From: Paracoccus ravus
Lineage (GTDB): Bacteria > Pseudomonadota > Alphaproteobacteria > Rhodobacterales > Rhodobacteraceae
Direction of reading: 5' to 3'
DNA: 64,000 bases
Assembly (NCBI RefSeq): GCF_004522175.1
Contig: NZ_SDEB01000005.1
Coordinates: 154,675-218,674, forward strand
Shown here: positions 23,944 through 31,685 of the stretch, piece by piece
Layout: each line of letters begins with the position of its first letter
Position numbering within the stretch: the stretch's first letter is position 1
Made by a program: the position numbers and the translations under genes
The notes under the pieces: generated by a model
Database searches by the model: none
Seen by the model: the letters and a program-made list of their open reading frames with translations, nothing else
What the model was told of the DNA's origin: nothing

Positions 23944-24558
23944 ATGACCCGCATTCTTCCTGGCGTAATCGCCATGGCCATCATCGTGGTGGCCTCGAAC
24001 ATCCTTGTCCAGCATCTTCTGGGCGAGTGGCTGACCTGGGGCGCCCTGACCTATCCGGTGGCCTTCCTCGTGACCGATATCATGAACCGGGTCTATGGCC
24101 CCGCCGCCGCGCGCAAGGTTGTCTTTGCCGGTTTCGTGACCGGTATCCTGTGTTCGGTGGTCGCCGCCGGGATGGACAAGACGACGCTGCGCATCGCGAT
24201 CGCCTCGGGCGCGGCCTTCCTCGCCGCGCAATTGATGGACATCTCGGTATTCAACCAGTTGCGGAAATACAACTGGTGGTTACCACCCCTTGTGGCGACG
24301 ATCGTCGGCTCGATCCTCGACACCGCCATTTTTTTCACCATCGCCTTCTCGACCGCGCTGTCGGGATTGTTTCCTTTGGATGACGTTTCCTGGGCAAATG
24401 AACTGGTTCCGCTGCTTGGGCGGGGACCCGCGCAACCGTTGTGGGTTTCATTGGCAGTTGCCGACTGGATGGTCAAACTGGCGCAGGCAGTCTTCGCTTT
24501 GGTGCCCTTCCGGATCATCGTCGGAAATTTGATGCAGAAACGCGCCCAAATTCATTGA
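23944..24558 (+). CDS. queuosine precursor transporter (VUT/YhhQ family)
   Basis: A membrane protein of 204 residues with about six helices. Family blocks are visible: TYPVAFLVTDIMNRVYGP, near-central AAQLMDISVFNQLRK, and PPLVATIVGSILDTAIFF. The VUT/YhhQ family imports queuosine precursors (preQ0/preQ1) in proteobacteria, as established for E. coli YhhQ. ATG 23944 gives the usual N-terminus (MTRILPGVIAMAIIVVASNI). No preQ1 riboswitch could be recognised in the 105 bases upstream, which instead hold a GC-rich inverted repeat. Confidence 0.85.
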   Translation: MTRILPGVIAMAIIVVASNILVQHLLGEWLTWGALTYPVAFLVTDIMNRVYGPAAARKVVFAGFVTGILCSVVAAGMDKTTLRIAIASGAAFLAAQLMDISVFNQLRKYNWWLPPLVATIVGSILDTAIFFTIAFSTALSGLFPLDDVSWANELVPLLGRGPAQPLWVSLAVADWMVKLAQAVFALVPFRIIVGNLMQKRAQIH

Positions 24559-24581
24559 CTGCTAACTGATCTGTGGCACGC

Positions 24582-24587
24582 TAAGAT
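24582..24587 (+). promoter_or_regulatory. possible -10 element (TAAGAT) of the small ORF/RNA
   Basis: TAAGAT lies 38 bases before the GTG of the 18-codon ORF. A TTGACT sits further upstream but with a 21-base spacing, too long for a normal promoter, so this is tentative. Confidence 0.3.
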
Positions 24588-24619
24588 CATACGGCAACAC
24601 ATTGAAAGGAGGTGGTCCA

Positions 24620-24676
24620 GTGTCGAGAGTGATATTGGAGAGAGGTGTCGGGACAGTCAGGGGGGCCGTGGCCTGA
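24620..24676 (+). CDS. 18-residue small ORF with near-perfect Shine-Dalgarno
   Basis: GTG start, 7 bases after GGAGG (24608-24612) within AAAGGAGGTGG, which pairs with the 16S rRNA 3' end almost perfectly. The peptide is VSRVILERGVGTVRGAVA (first residue read as Met), basic, with no membrane segment. It ends with TGA at 24676. Such a strong site before a tiny ORF argues for real translation, either as a leader peptide or as a small protein. Confidence 0.5.
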   Translation: MSRVILERGVGTVRGAVA

Positions 24677-24752
24677 GGGCAGCCCCTAGGGTCGTAAACC
24701 CTGACTGGGACGGTGGGCACCAACCCTAACCGGACCATCTCCGTGGATCTCG

Positions 24753-24785
24753 CGGGTCGTTTCCCCAGGAAGCGACCCGTTCCCA
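24753..24785 (+). terminator. intrinsic terminator of the small RNA
   Basis: A 12-bp stem (24753-24764 with 24768-24779, one G-T pair) and a 3-base loop, followed by TTCCCATTTT. Confidence 0.75.
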
Positions 24786-24797
24786 TTTTGCTTCGGG

Positions 24798-24820
24798 GGG
24801 GGCGCGTCTGCGCCCCCTTT
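24798..24820. terminator. G/C hairpin between convergent units
   Basis: GGGGGCGC (24798-24805), loop GTCT, GCGCCCCC (24810-24817), then TTT. It lies just past the stop of the minus-strand thiolase gene and can serve either direction. Confidence 0.6.
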
Positions 24821-24824
24821 CGCG

Positions 24825-26006
24825 TCAGATCCGCTCGAACGCAAGGGCGATGCCCTGACCGCCGCCGATACACATGGTCACCAGCGCCTTGCGGCCTCCG
24901 CTGCGCTGCAATTCATGCATCGCCTTGACGGTCAGGATGGCCCCGGTCGCGCCGACCGGATGGCCCAGGGCGATCGCGCCGCCATTCGGGTTGACCCGCG
25001 ACGGGTCCAGGCCCAGTTCCTTGTTCACGGCAAGCGCCTGTGCTGCGAAAGCTTCGTTGGATTCGATGACATCGAATTCGTCCAGCCCTGCCCCGATCCG
25101 CCCGAGCAGCGCCTTGACGGCGGGGATCGGCCCGATCCCCATGACTTCGGGGCGGACCCCCGAGACCGCATAGCCCATCAGGCGGAATTCCGGCACCGCA
25201 CCGGCGGCTTTCGCCGCATCCGCCCGGGCCAGGACCAAGGCGGCCGCCCCGTCATTGATCCCCGACGCATTGCCCGCCGTGACGCTGCCGTCCTTTTTGA
25301 AGACAGGTTTCAGCCCCGCAAGTTTTTCGAGGCTGGTCTCCTTGGGATGCTCGTCGGTGTCGAATGCCACGACGCCCTTGCGGGTCTTGATCTCGACCGG
25401 GACGATCTGATCGCTGAAATGGCCTGCGGCAATCGCCGCGGCAGCACGGCGCTGGCTTTCCAGCGCGAACGCATCCTGGGCCTCGCGCAAGATTTCATGC
25501 TCGGCCGAGACATTCTCGGCGGTGACGCCCATATGGCCCGTCCCCATCGGGCAGGTCAGCGCGCCAAGCATCATGTCCATCATCTGAACATCGCCCATCT
25601 TGGCACCGAAACGCGCGGCGGGAACGGCATAGGGGGCGCGGCTCATCGATTCCGCGCCACCCGCCACCGCGAAATCCGCATCCCCCAGCATCAAGGCCTG
25701 CGCTGCCGACACGATGGCCTGTGCCCCCGAGCCGCAGAGCCGGTTCACGTTCATCGCGGTGGCCGTGTCGGGGATACCGGCCTGAAGTGCTGCGACACGG
25801 GACAGATACATATCGCGCGGCTCGGTATTCAGCACATGACCAAAGACGACAGTGCCGATCCGATCCGCCTCGATACGGGCGCGCTCCAGCGCCGCCGCGG
25901 TGACGATCCGCGCCAGTTCGATCGGCGGCACGCCCGCAAGACTGCCTCCGAAGCCGCCGATCGCGGTACGCGCGCCCGACAGGATGACGATTTCATTCTC
26001 TGGCAT
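24825..26006 (-). CDS. acetyl-CoA C-acetyltransferase (thiolase)
   Basis: A thiolase II of 393 residues that condenses or cleaves acetoacetyl-CoA or related 3-ketoacyl-CoAs. The acyl-accepting C91 is in NVNRLCGSGAQA. H349 is in NGGAIALGHPVGATGA and the proton-shuttling C379 in MCIGGGQGIA; the NEAFA motif is present. Length and termini match PhaA/AtoB-type enzymes. GGAGGAG precedes the ATG. It stands alone, with no phaB or acetyl-CoA transferase gene beside it, so a role in PHB synthesis or in ketone or fatty acid breakdown cannot be decided. Divergent from modE. Confidence 0.9.
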   Translation of the reverse strand: MPENEIVILSGARTAIGGFGGSLAGVPPIELARIVTAAALERARIEADRIGTVVFGHVLNTEPRDMYLSRVAALQAGIPDTATAMNVNRLCGSGAQAIVSAAQALMLGDADFAVAGGAESMSRAPYAVPAARFGAKMGDVQMMDMMLGALTCPMGTGHMGVTAENVSAEHEILREAQDAFALESQRRAAAAIAAGHFSDQIVPVEIKTRKGVVAFDTDEHPKETSLEKLAGLKPVFKKDGSVTAGNASGINDGAAALVLARADAAKAAGAVPEFRLMGYAVSGVRPEVMGIGPIPAVKALLGRIGAGLDEFDVIESNEAFAAQALAVNKELGLDPSRVNPNGGAIALGHPVGATGAILTVKAMHELQRSGGRKALVTMCIGGGQGIALAFERI

Positions 26007-26113
26007 GGTGATCTCCTCCGACCCGATTTCGGCGAGAGGCTAGTGCGTCACGTCCGGCCTCGAAAGCCCCCTGAGCCGCTTGCCTACGCCACGTTACTTG
26101 CCAAGAATGCGGC

Positions 26114-26470
26114 ATGGAAAACGATCCCCGTCTCAGCCTTCGCCTGCATTTCATCCAGGGCCTGACCTTTGGCCGCGGCAAGGCCGACCTGTTGCAGGCC
26201 ATTTCCGAGACAGGCTCGATCTCGGCGGCAGGGCGGCGGCTGGAAATGAGCTATCGCCGGGCCTGGGCGCTGGTCGAAGAGATGAACGCGCATTTCCGGT
26301 CGCCATTGGTCGAAAGCAGTCGCGGCGGTGCCAAGGGAGGCGGTGCGGCGCTGACCGAACTGGGCGCGGCAGTGCTGGCGGATTATCGCAAGCTCGAGGA
26401 CATGCTGCGGGCCGCGCCCGAACTGGACCGGCTGCGCAACGCGCTTACCGATATGTCCGAGCAGAAATAA
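26114..26470 (+). CDS. modE: ModE-type molybdenum regulator, DNA-binding domain only
   Basis: A protein of 118 residues made only of the LysR-like winged helix of ModE: GKADLLQAISETGSISAAGR, then MSYRRAWALVEEMN and the wing GGAKGGGAALTELG. E. coli ModE carries two molybdate-binding Mop domains after this; they are absent here. Such short versions are common in alphaproteobacteria. It lies 62 bases before modA, with a ModE-like box between them, so it presumably represses modABC. How it senses molybdate without Mop domains is open. Confidence 0.85.
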   Translation: MENDPRLSLRLHFIQGLTFGRGKADLLQAISETGSISAAGRRLEMSYRRAWALVEEMNAHFRSPLVESSRGGAKGGGAALTELGAAVLADYRKLEDMLRAAPELDRLRNALTDMSEQK

Positions 26471-26494
26471 CGGTTGCGCTGGTTTCGTCCCGCT

Positions 26495-26518
26495 GGTTAT
26501 GTCTGGGAAAACATATCG
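26495..26518. promoter_or_regulatory. ModE box before modA
   Basis: GGTTATGT (26495-26502), 8 bases, ACATATCG (26511-26518). The E. coli site has the form CGNTATAT-N8-ATATANCG, so arm layout and spacing agree, with one off-consensus base at the outer end and a T-to-G / A-to-C exchange in both arms. Confidence 0.6.
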
Positions 26519-26532
26519 GAAGGATCGGATTC

Positions 26533-27273
26533 ATGCGCCTGCCCCTTCTTGCCGCGGCTTTCCTCGCGGTTGCCCCCGCCGCTCATGCCGATGAAATCGT
26601 CGTCTTTGCCGCCGCCAGCCTCAAGACGGCGCTGGATGCGATCGCGTCGGACTGGCAGCAGAGCCAGGGCGATACCGTGCTGGTGTCCTATGCTGGCAGT
26701 TCGAAACTTGCCCAGCAGATCCAAGCCGGCGCGCCCGCCGATGTCTTTATCTCGGCCTCGACGGAATGGATGGACGAGGTGCAGAAATCCGGCGATATCG
26801 ACGCCGCGACGCGGAGGGATCTCCTGGGAAATACGCTGGTGCTGGTTGCGCCGGGGCAACCCGACCCGGCCGAGATCACCGCACTGCCCGCCTTGCTGGG
26901 CGAGGGCAAGCTGGCCATGGCGATGGTCGATTCCGTCCCCGCCGGCCAATATGGCAAGCAGGCGCTGGAGAATCTTGGCCTATGGTCCGAGGTTCAGGCG
27001 CAGGTCGCCCAGACCGACAACGTGCGGGCCGCATTGAAGCTCGTCGCCTTGAAGGAGGCGCCCTATGGCATCGTCTATGCATCGGACGCCGTGGCCGAGC
27101 CGGGGGTTGGCGTCGTGGCGACCTTTCCCGAGGGCAGCCATGACAAGATCACATATCCCGGTGCGGTAACCAGTTTGGCCCAGACCCCGCAAGCCGCGGC
27201 ATTCCTCGCGGCACTTGCCAAGGAACCCGCAAGATCGGTCTTCGAGCAGCAGGGATTCACCGTATTGCCATGA
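26533..27273 (+). CDS. modA: molybdate ABC transporter substrate-binding protein ModA
   Basis: A periplasmic molybdate-binding protein of 246 residues. The signal peptide (LPLLAAAFLAVAPAAHA) ends after AHA; the mature part begins DEIVVFAAASLKTALDAIA. Conserved ligand-loop segments SYAGSSKLAQQIQAGAPADVF and SVPAGQYGKQALENLG are present. It is the first structural gene of modABC; modB starts within its stop (ATGA). An ATG at 26533 is preferred over the long upstream frame. Confidence 0.92.
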   Translation: MRLPLLAAAFLAVAPAAHADEIVVFAAASLKTALDAIASDWQQSQGDTVLVSYAGSSKLAQQIQAGAPADVFISASTEWMDEVQKSGDIDAATRRDLLGNTLVLVAPGQPDPAEITALPALLGEGKLAMAMVDSVPAGQYGKQALENLGLWSEVQAQVAQTDNVRAALKLVALKEAPYGIVYASDAVAEPGVGVVATFPEGSHDKITYPGAVTSLAQTPQAAAFLAALAKEPARSVFEQQGFTVLP

Positions 27274-27953
27274 GTTTTGGCCTTGGCCCGCAGGAATGGC
27301 AGGCAGTGCAACTGTCACTGCTCGTGTCGCTGGTCGCGACTGCCGCCAGCCTGCCCCTGGCCACGGCGACGGCTTGGCTGCTGGCCCGACGGCGTTTTCC
27401 GGGGCACGGACTCCTGAGCGGCATCGTGCATCTGCCCCTGATCCTGCCCCCGGTCGTGACCGGCTATCTGCTGCTGATCGTCTTTGGCACGCAAGGCGCG
27501 GTCGGCGGTTTTCTCAAGGAACTGGGCATCATCCTCGCCTTTCGCTGGACGGGGGCGGCGCTGGCCGCGGCAGTCATGGCCTTTCCCCTGATGGTGCGGG
27601 CGATCCGGCTGGGATTCGAAGCCGTTGACCCCAAGCTGGAACAGGCGGCCGCGACCTTGGGCGCGCCACGAGGATGGATCTTCCTGTCCGTGACGCTGCC
27701 TTTGCTCATGCCTGCGATCCTTGCAGGGGCGACGCTGGGCTTTGCCAAGGCGATGGGCGAATTTGGCGCGACGATCACCTTCGTCTCGAATATTCCCGGT
27801 CAGACCCAGACCCTTCCCTCGGCGATCTATGCCTTTCTGGAAACGCCAGGGGGCGAGGGCCCGGCCATGCGGCTGGTGGTGATCTCGGTCATTGTGGCGA
27901 TGGGGGCCGTGCTGCTGTCGGAATTTCTGGCGCGGCGTATGGTGCGCAATTGA
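27270..27953 (+). CDS. modB: molybdate ABC transporter permease ModB
   Basis: An inner-membrane permease of 227 residues with five or six helices. The ABC permease loop includes EQAAATLGAPRGWIFLSVTL (EAA motif) and later AKAMGEFGATITFVSNIPGQ, a ModB hallmark. It starts in an ATGA overlap with modA, and its stop overlaps the modC start. Confidence 0.92.
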   Translation: MSFGLGPQEWQAVQLSLLVSLVATAASLPLATATAWLLARRRFPGHGLLSGIVHLPLILPPVVTGYLLLIVFGTQGAVGGFLKELGIILAFRWTGAALAAAVMAFPLMVRAIRLGFEAVDPKLEQAAATLGAPRGWIFLSVTLPLLMPAILAGATLGFAKAMGEFGATITFVSNIPGQTQTLPSAIYAFLETPGGEGPAMRLVVISVIVAMGAVLLSEFLARRMVRN

Positions 27954-28996
27954 CGCTCTCGGTCGCCTTTCGCCATGGTTTTCCGGGGCTCGATCTGGAC
28001 ATCCGTTTTGACGCGCCCGAGGGCGTGACCGCCCTGTTCGGCCCGTCGGGCTGCGGGAAAAGCACCACGACCAATGTCATCGCGGGGCTGCTGCGACCGG
28101 ATTCGGGCCGCATCGCGCTGCAGGACAGGGTGCTTTTCGACGGCCGGACCGATCTTGCGCCACAGGCCCGCCGGATCGGATATGTCTTTCAGGACCCGCG
28201 ACTTTTCCCGCATATGACGGTCGAGCGAAACTTGCGCTACCCCTCGCGCTGGCACCGCGGCGCGGCGCGCGACTTCGACCGCGTGATCGAATTGCTGGCG
28301 CTCGGGCCTTTGCTGAGTCGATACCCGGCCACCCTTTCGGGCGGGGAAAAGCAGCGGACCGCCATTGGCCGTGCGCTGCTGTCGGACCCAGCCCTCTTGG
28401 TGATGGACGAACCGCTGGCCGCGCTGGACGAGAGTCGCAAGGCCGAGATCATGCCCTGGCTCGAAAGGCTGCGCGACGAAATTCGCCTGCCGATCCTCTA
28501 TGTCAGCCATTCGGTCCCGGAGGTGCTGCGCCTCGCCACGACGCTGGTTCTGATGCATGCGGGCCGCGTCACCCATGCCGGTCCCCTGAGCGACGTGCTG
28601 GCCGATCCCCAACTTGCCCCGCAACTTGGCGCGCGCGAGGCTGGCGCGCTGATCATGGCGCGGGTCGAGGCGCGCGAGGCCGACGGCATGCTGCGGGTGG
28701 CGACCTCGGGCGGGCCGATGCTCCTGCCGGATCTCGATGCGCCGATCGGCCGGTTGCTGCGGCTGCGGATACTTGCCCATGAAGTCATTCTGTCGCGCGA
28801 TGCGCCCCACGGCCTTTCGGCGCTGAACATCCTGCCGACGACGGTGTTGCAGCTCACCGGCGGGCTCGTGCAGCTTGGGCTTGGCCGCGAGCGGATGCTG
28901 GCGCAGGTGACGCCCCGCTCGGTCGCGGCCCTGGATCTGCGCCCGGGCACCGCCTGCTTTGCCATCGTGAAATCCGTCTCGGTCCTGCCCGCCTAG
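27950..28996 (+). CDS. modC: molybdate ABC transporter ATPase ModC
   Basis: About 348 residues. Walker A GPSGCGKST is at 31-39, with Q-loop FQDPRLFPH, signature LSGGEKQR, Walker B LLVMDEPLAALD and the switch His in YVSHS. The C-terminal Mop/TOBE domain (LLRLRILAHEVILSRDAPHGLSALNILP) binds molybdate, so the ATPase itself may sense internal molybdate. The start is TTG at 27950 in an ATTGA overlap with the modB stop; there is no better ATG. Confidence 0.9.
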   Translation: MTLSVAFRHGFPGLDLDIRFDAPEGVTALFGPSGCGKSTTTNVIAGLLRPDSGRIALQDRVLFDGRTDLAPQARRIGYVFQDPRLFPHMTVERNLRYPSRWHRGAARDFDRVIELLALGPLLSRYPATLSGGEKQRTAIGRALLSDPALLVMDEPLAALDESRKAEIMPWLERLRDEIRLPILYVSHSVPEVLRLATTLVLMHAGRVTHAGPLSDVLADPQLAPQLGAREAGALIMARVEAREADGMLRVATSGGPMLLPDLDAPIGRLLRLRILAHEVILSRDAPHGLSALNILPTTVLQLTGGLVQLGLGRERMLAQVTPRSVAALDLRPGTACFAIVKSVSVLPA

Positions 28997-29075
28997 GCGA
29001 AATCGAGCCAATGTCATTTGCACGCAGGACGCGAATGCCGTTATGCTCGGTGTCAAAAAACTGGATGAGGGCAGT

Positions 29076-29654
29076 ATGAACAGGTTTCTGAAGCTCGCGA
29101 TCGTCGGGCTGGTTGCCTCTTGTGGCGGCGGAGGGAATTACAAGGCACCCCGAAATCTTGAGAATGCCTGTCTGCTGGCCGCCGAACGTCCGGCCTATTT
29201 CCGCGCCATGAAGAGCACCGAACGGCGCTGGGGCGTGCCGATCTGGGTGCAGATGGCGACCATCCATCAGGAATCCAAGTTCATCGGCAATGCCAAGACG
29301 CCGCATCGCTATGCGCTGGGAATCATCCCGATGGGCCGCCAAAGTTCGGCCTATGGCTATAGCCAGGCGCTGGACGGCACCTGGGAGGATTACCTGCGCA
29401 AAAGCGGCAACCGGGGCGCAAGGCGCGACGACATCCGCGATGCCACCGATTTCATGGGCTGGTACATGAACGATTCAACCCGGATCCTGGGCATTTCCAA
29501 GAATGACGCGGCCTCGCAATACCTTGCCTATCACGAAGGCCGCTCGGGCTATGCGAATGGCTCGCATCGCACAAAGCCCTGGCTGATGAATGTCGCGCAT
29601 AAGGTCGGCGCCCGTGCCGAGCTTTACCGCTTTCAGCTTGCCTCCTGCCGGTGA
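29076..29654 (+). CDS. SLT-domain lipoprotein (putative lytic transglycosylase)
   Basis: A protein of 192 residues. The lipobox VASC at about residues 13-16 gives a lipid-anchored protein. The body is a transglycosylase SLT-like domain: ATIHQESKFIGNA contains the likely catalytic Glu, GYSQALDGTWEDYLRKSG follows, and YLAYHEGRSGY is the Tyr motif. It should act on peptidoglycan from the outer-membrane side. Single gene with a GAGGGC-type ribosome site, converging on lolA. Confidence 0.82.
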   Translation: MNRFLKLAIVGLVASCGGGGNYKAPRNLENACLLAAERPAYFRAMKSTERRWGVPIWVQMATIHQESKFIGNAKTPHRYALGIIPMGRQSSAYGYSQALDGTWEDYLRKSGNRGARRDDIRDATDFMGWYMNDSTRILGISKNDAASQYLAYHEGRSGYANGSHRTKPWLMNVAHKVGARAELYRFQLASCR

Positions 29655-29666
29655 CGGCAGGCCAGC

Positions 29667-30242
29667 CTATCTGATCGCGAATTTCGAGGGCGGGATCGAG
29701 ACGCCCGTCCTCATGTCGCCCAGGATCACGGTCGTGCGCTTGCCGGTATCGTCCTTGACCACCCATTGACGCAGCTGCGTCGGGTTCGCGGTAAAGACCA
29801 TCTGGATATTGCCATATTCCGGATGCGCCGGATCCTGCGCGGTGACGATGGTGGTGTTCTTTTTCTCGGTATAGCCAGTGACCATCCGCGCCTGCCCCAG
29901 GTTGATATTCGGGGCAAGGATCAGGGACAGAGGCGTCTTGGACAGCGGATATTGCTGCGGGCCGCCTCGGGTCTTGCCGTCATAGACCGCAACCTGCCCG
30001 GCCGAGGCAAGGACCAGCGTCTTGCTGCCCTTGTATTCGAACCGCACCCGGTTGGGGCGATGGATAAAAACCGTCCCGGTCGAGATGCTGCCATCCGGAT
30101 TGACCTGCGTAAAGGCCGCCTGGGCGGTCTTCAGGGCGTTGAGATAGCGCGAGATCTCGTTCAACGGGATCTTTTCGGCAAAGGCCGGAAAGGCCATGGC
30201 GAGGGCAAGGACGGGCGCGAGGGCGAGCGATCTGATGTTCAT
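29667..30242 (-). CDS. lolA: outer-membrane lipoprotein carrier protein LolA
   Basis: About 191 residues with a Sec signal (SLALAPVLALAMAFPAFA). The LolA half-barrel segments are AQAAFTQVNPDGSISTG, GTVFIHRPNRVRFEYK, LVLASAGQVAVYDGKT and QWVVKDDTGKRTTVIL. It ferries lipoproteins from LolCDE to the outer membrane. ATG 30242 is preferred to a start ten codons upstream because it begins the signal peptide directly. Converges on the SLT lipoprotein gene. Confidence 0.88.
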   Translation of the reverse strand: MNIRSLALAPVLALAMAFPAFAEKIPLNEISRYLNALKTAQAAFTQVNPDGSISTGTVFIHRPNRVRFEYKGSKTLVLASAGQVAVYDGKTRGGPQQYPLSKTPLSLILAPNINLGQARMVTGYTEKKNTTIVTAQDPAHPEYGNIQMVFTANPTQLRQWVVKDDTGKRTTVILGDMRTGVSIPPSKFAIR

Positions 30243-30335
30243 GTCGAGGATGCTACCGTATCCGAATTGCATTGCACATTCACGTTCGCTTGGACCGGGC
30301 GCGGCCGTCTGATCGCGCCCGCGTGAGCGATCTCA

Positions 30336-31559
30336 TCAGGGCCGCTGCCCGGCAAGAAGCCGCGGCATCGGATCCAGCCGCAGCCCCGCCGCCTGACGCA
30401 TGAAGCCGCGCCGCAAGGGCGGCAGCGCATCGACGAGGCCCATGCCGATCTCGCGCGCGGCGTTCAGGATCGGATTCGCGTTGGAAAAGAGCGCATTGAC
30501 CCCGTCCATGCCAAGCGCCAGCGCCGTGGCGTCGGGGCGTCGCCATTCCTGATAGCGCGCCAGCACCGGCTCGGTCCCGATATCCTCGCCGCGCCGCCGG
30601 GCCTTGATCAGCACCTCGGCCAGAGCCGCGACATCGCGCAGGCCAAGGTTCAGTCCCTGCCCCGCGAGCGGATGGACCCCATGCGCCGCGTCTCCGATCA
30701 GCGCGATCCGGGGCGCGACATAGCGCTCGGCCAAGGTCAGGTTCAGCGGATATGAGAATCGCGGCCCGGCCAAAGCAATATCGCCCAGAAAATCGCCAAA
30801 GCGCGGGCGCAGAACATCAAGGAAGGCCGCATCGTCCAGACCGAGAATGGCACGCGCCTGATCCGCATCCTCGGACCAGACGATGGAACTGCGATTGCCC
30901 GGCAAGGGCAGGATCGCGAGCGGCCCGGAGGGCATGAAGAACTGATGCGCGGTGCCGTGATGGGGCAATTCGTGATCCACCGCCGCCACCAGCGCAATCT
31001 GGCCGTAATCATGGCCAAGACGGCGGATACCGGCGCGCTCGGCCACGCCGGAACGCCGTCCATCCGCCCCGATCAACAGGCTCGCGCTCAGGTCGCGCCC
31101 CTCGGAAAGCCGGACCGTGACCCCGGCCGCGCCCGCTTCCTGCCCGACCACCGAGGCCCCGGAAAGATGCGTGACCTTTCCCTGCATCGCGGCCAGCAGG
31201 GCGCGGTAGAGGAAACGGTCCTCGAGCATGTAGCCAAGCCGGCCCTCCTCGATCTCTGCGCCGTCGAAATGCAGCCCGAAATGCCCTGCGCCACCGCCCG
31301 CGACTCCTTGCGCGGCCTCGACCTTCAGGATGGGCTGGGACTTGTCGGCCAGACCGCCCCACAGACCAAGGACGCCCAGCAGCCTTTGCGAGGCCAGCGC
31401 CAAGGCATAGGCGCGGCCGTCAAAATCCTCGCCCGCGCGGGCATCGGCCGCGCGATTGTCCACGACGGCAACATTAAACCCGGCATCCGCCAGGGCCAAG
31501 GCCAGCACCGGGCCATTCAGCCCGCCGCCGGCGATCACGATGTCGAAATCCTTCTTCAT
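30336..31559 (-). CDS. FAD-dependent UbiH/UbiF-type ubiquinone biosynthesis hydroxylase
   Basis: A flavoprotein mono-oxygenase of 407 residues. The N-terminal FAD-binding motif is DIVIAGGGLNGPVLALALAD, the DG motif is LLIGADGRRSGVAERAG, and the second FAD motif is RIALIGDAAHGVHPLAGQG with LNLGLRDVAAL. This is the UbiH/UbiF/COQ6 group that hydroxylates the ubiquinone ring; alphaproteobacterial versions may act on one or more ring positions. Which position cannot be told from sequence. It is divergent from the amidase gene. Confidence 0.87.
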   Translation of the reverse strand: MKKDFDIVIAGGGLNGPVLALALADAGFNVAVVDNRAADARAGEDFDGRAYALALASQRLLGVLGLWGGLADKSQPILKVEAAQGVAGGGAGHFGLHFDGAEIEEGRLGYMLEDRFLYRALLAAMQGKVTHLSGASVVGQEAGAAGVTVRLSEGRDLSASLLIGADGRRSGVAERAGIRRLGHDYGQIALVAAVDHELPHHGTAHQFFMPSGPLAILPLPGNRSSIVWSEDADQARAILGLDDAAFLDVLRPRFGDFLGDIALAGPRFSYPLNLTLAERYVAPRIALIGDAAHGVHPLAGQGLNLGLRDVAALAEVLIKARRRGEDIGTEPVLARYQEWRRPDATALALGMDGVNALFSNANPILNAAREIGMGLVDALPPLRRGFMRQAAGLRLDPMPRLLAGQRP

Positions 31560-31685
31560 GATCCTGCACTATGCCCTCGCAAGCGCCATTGTCCATGCGC
31601 CATGAGCAGGCAGCGCCATTGCAGCGCGCGGCGCGGGCCGCTAGCCTGTCGCCCTTGGAACAGGGCGGGTAAAAGGAAAGCACGA

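Larger units (their letters stand above)
24595..24785 (+). ncRNA. structured small RNA carrying an 18-codon ORF
   Basis: A compact intergenic unit. After the ribosome-site-like AAAGGAGG comes a short ORF. Its end overlaps the left arm of a CAGTCAGGG / CCCTGACTG stem (around 24655-24663 and 24690-24698). The unit ends in a clear intrinsic terminator. The arrangement suggests a short transcript in which translation of the peptide and folding of the stem exclude each other. I have an impression of similar sequences in other Rhodobacteraceae but cannot name a family. Exact ends are estimated. Confidence 0.5.

Noticed and set aside
27167..27195. Fourth copy of the GTAACC promoter inside modA
   Set aside because: The position 16 bases later reads CGCA, not CGAA, and it lies inside a gene with no start codon following.
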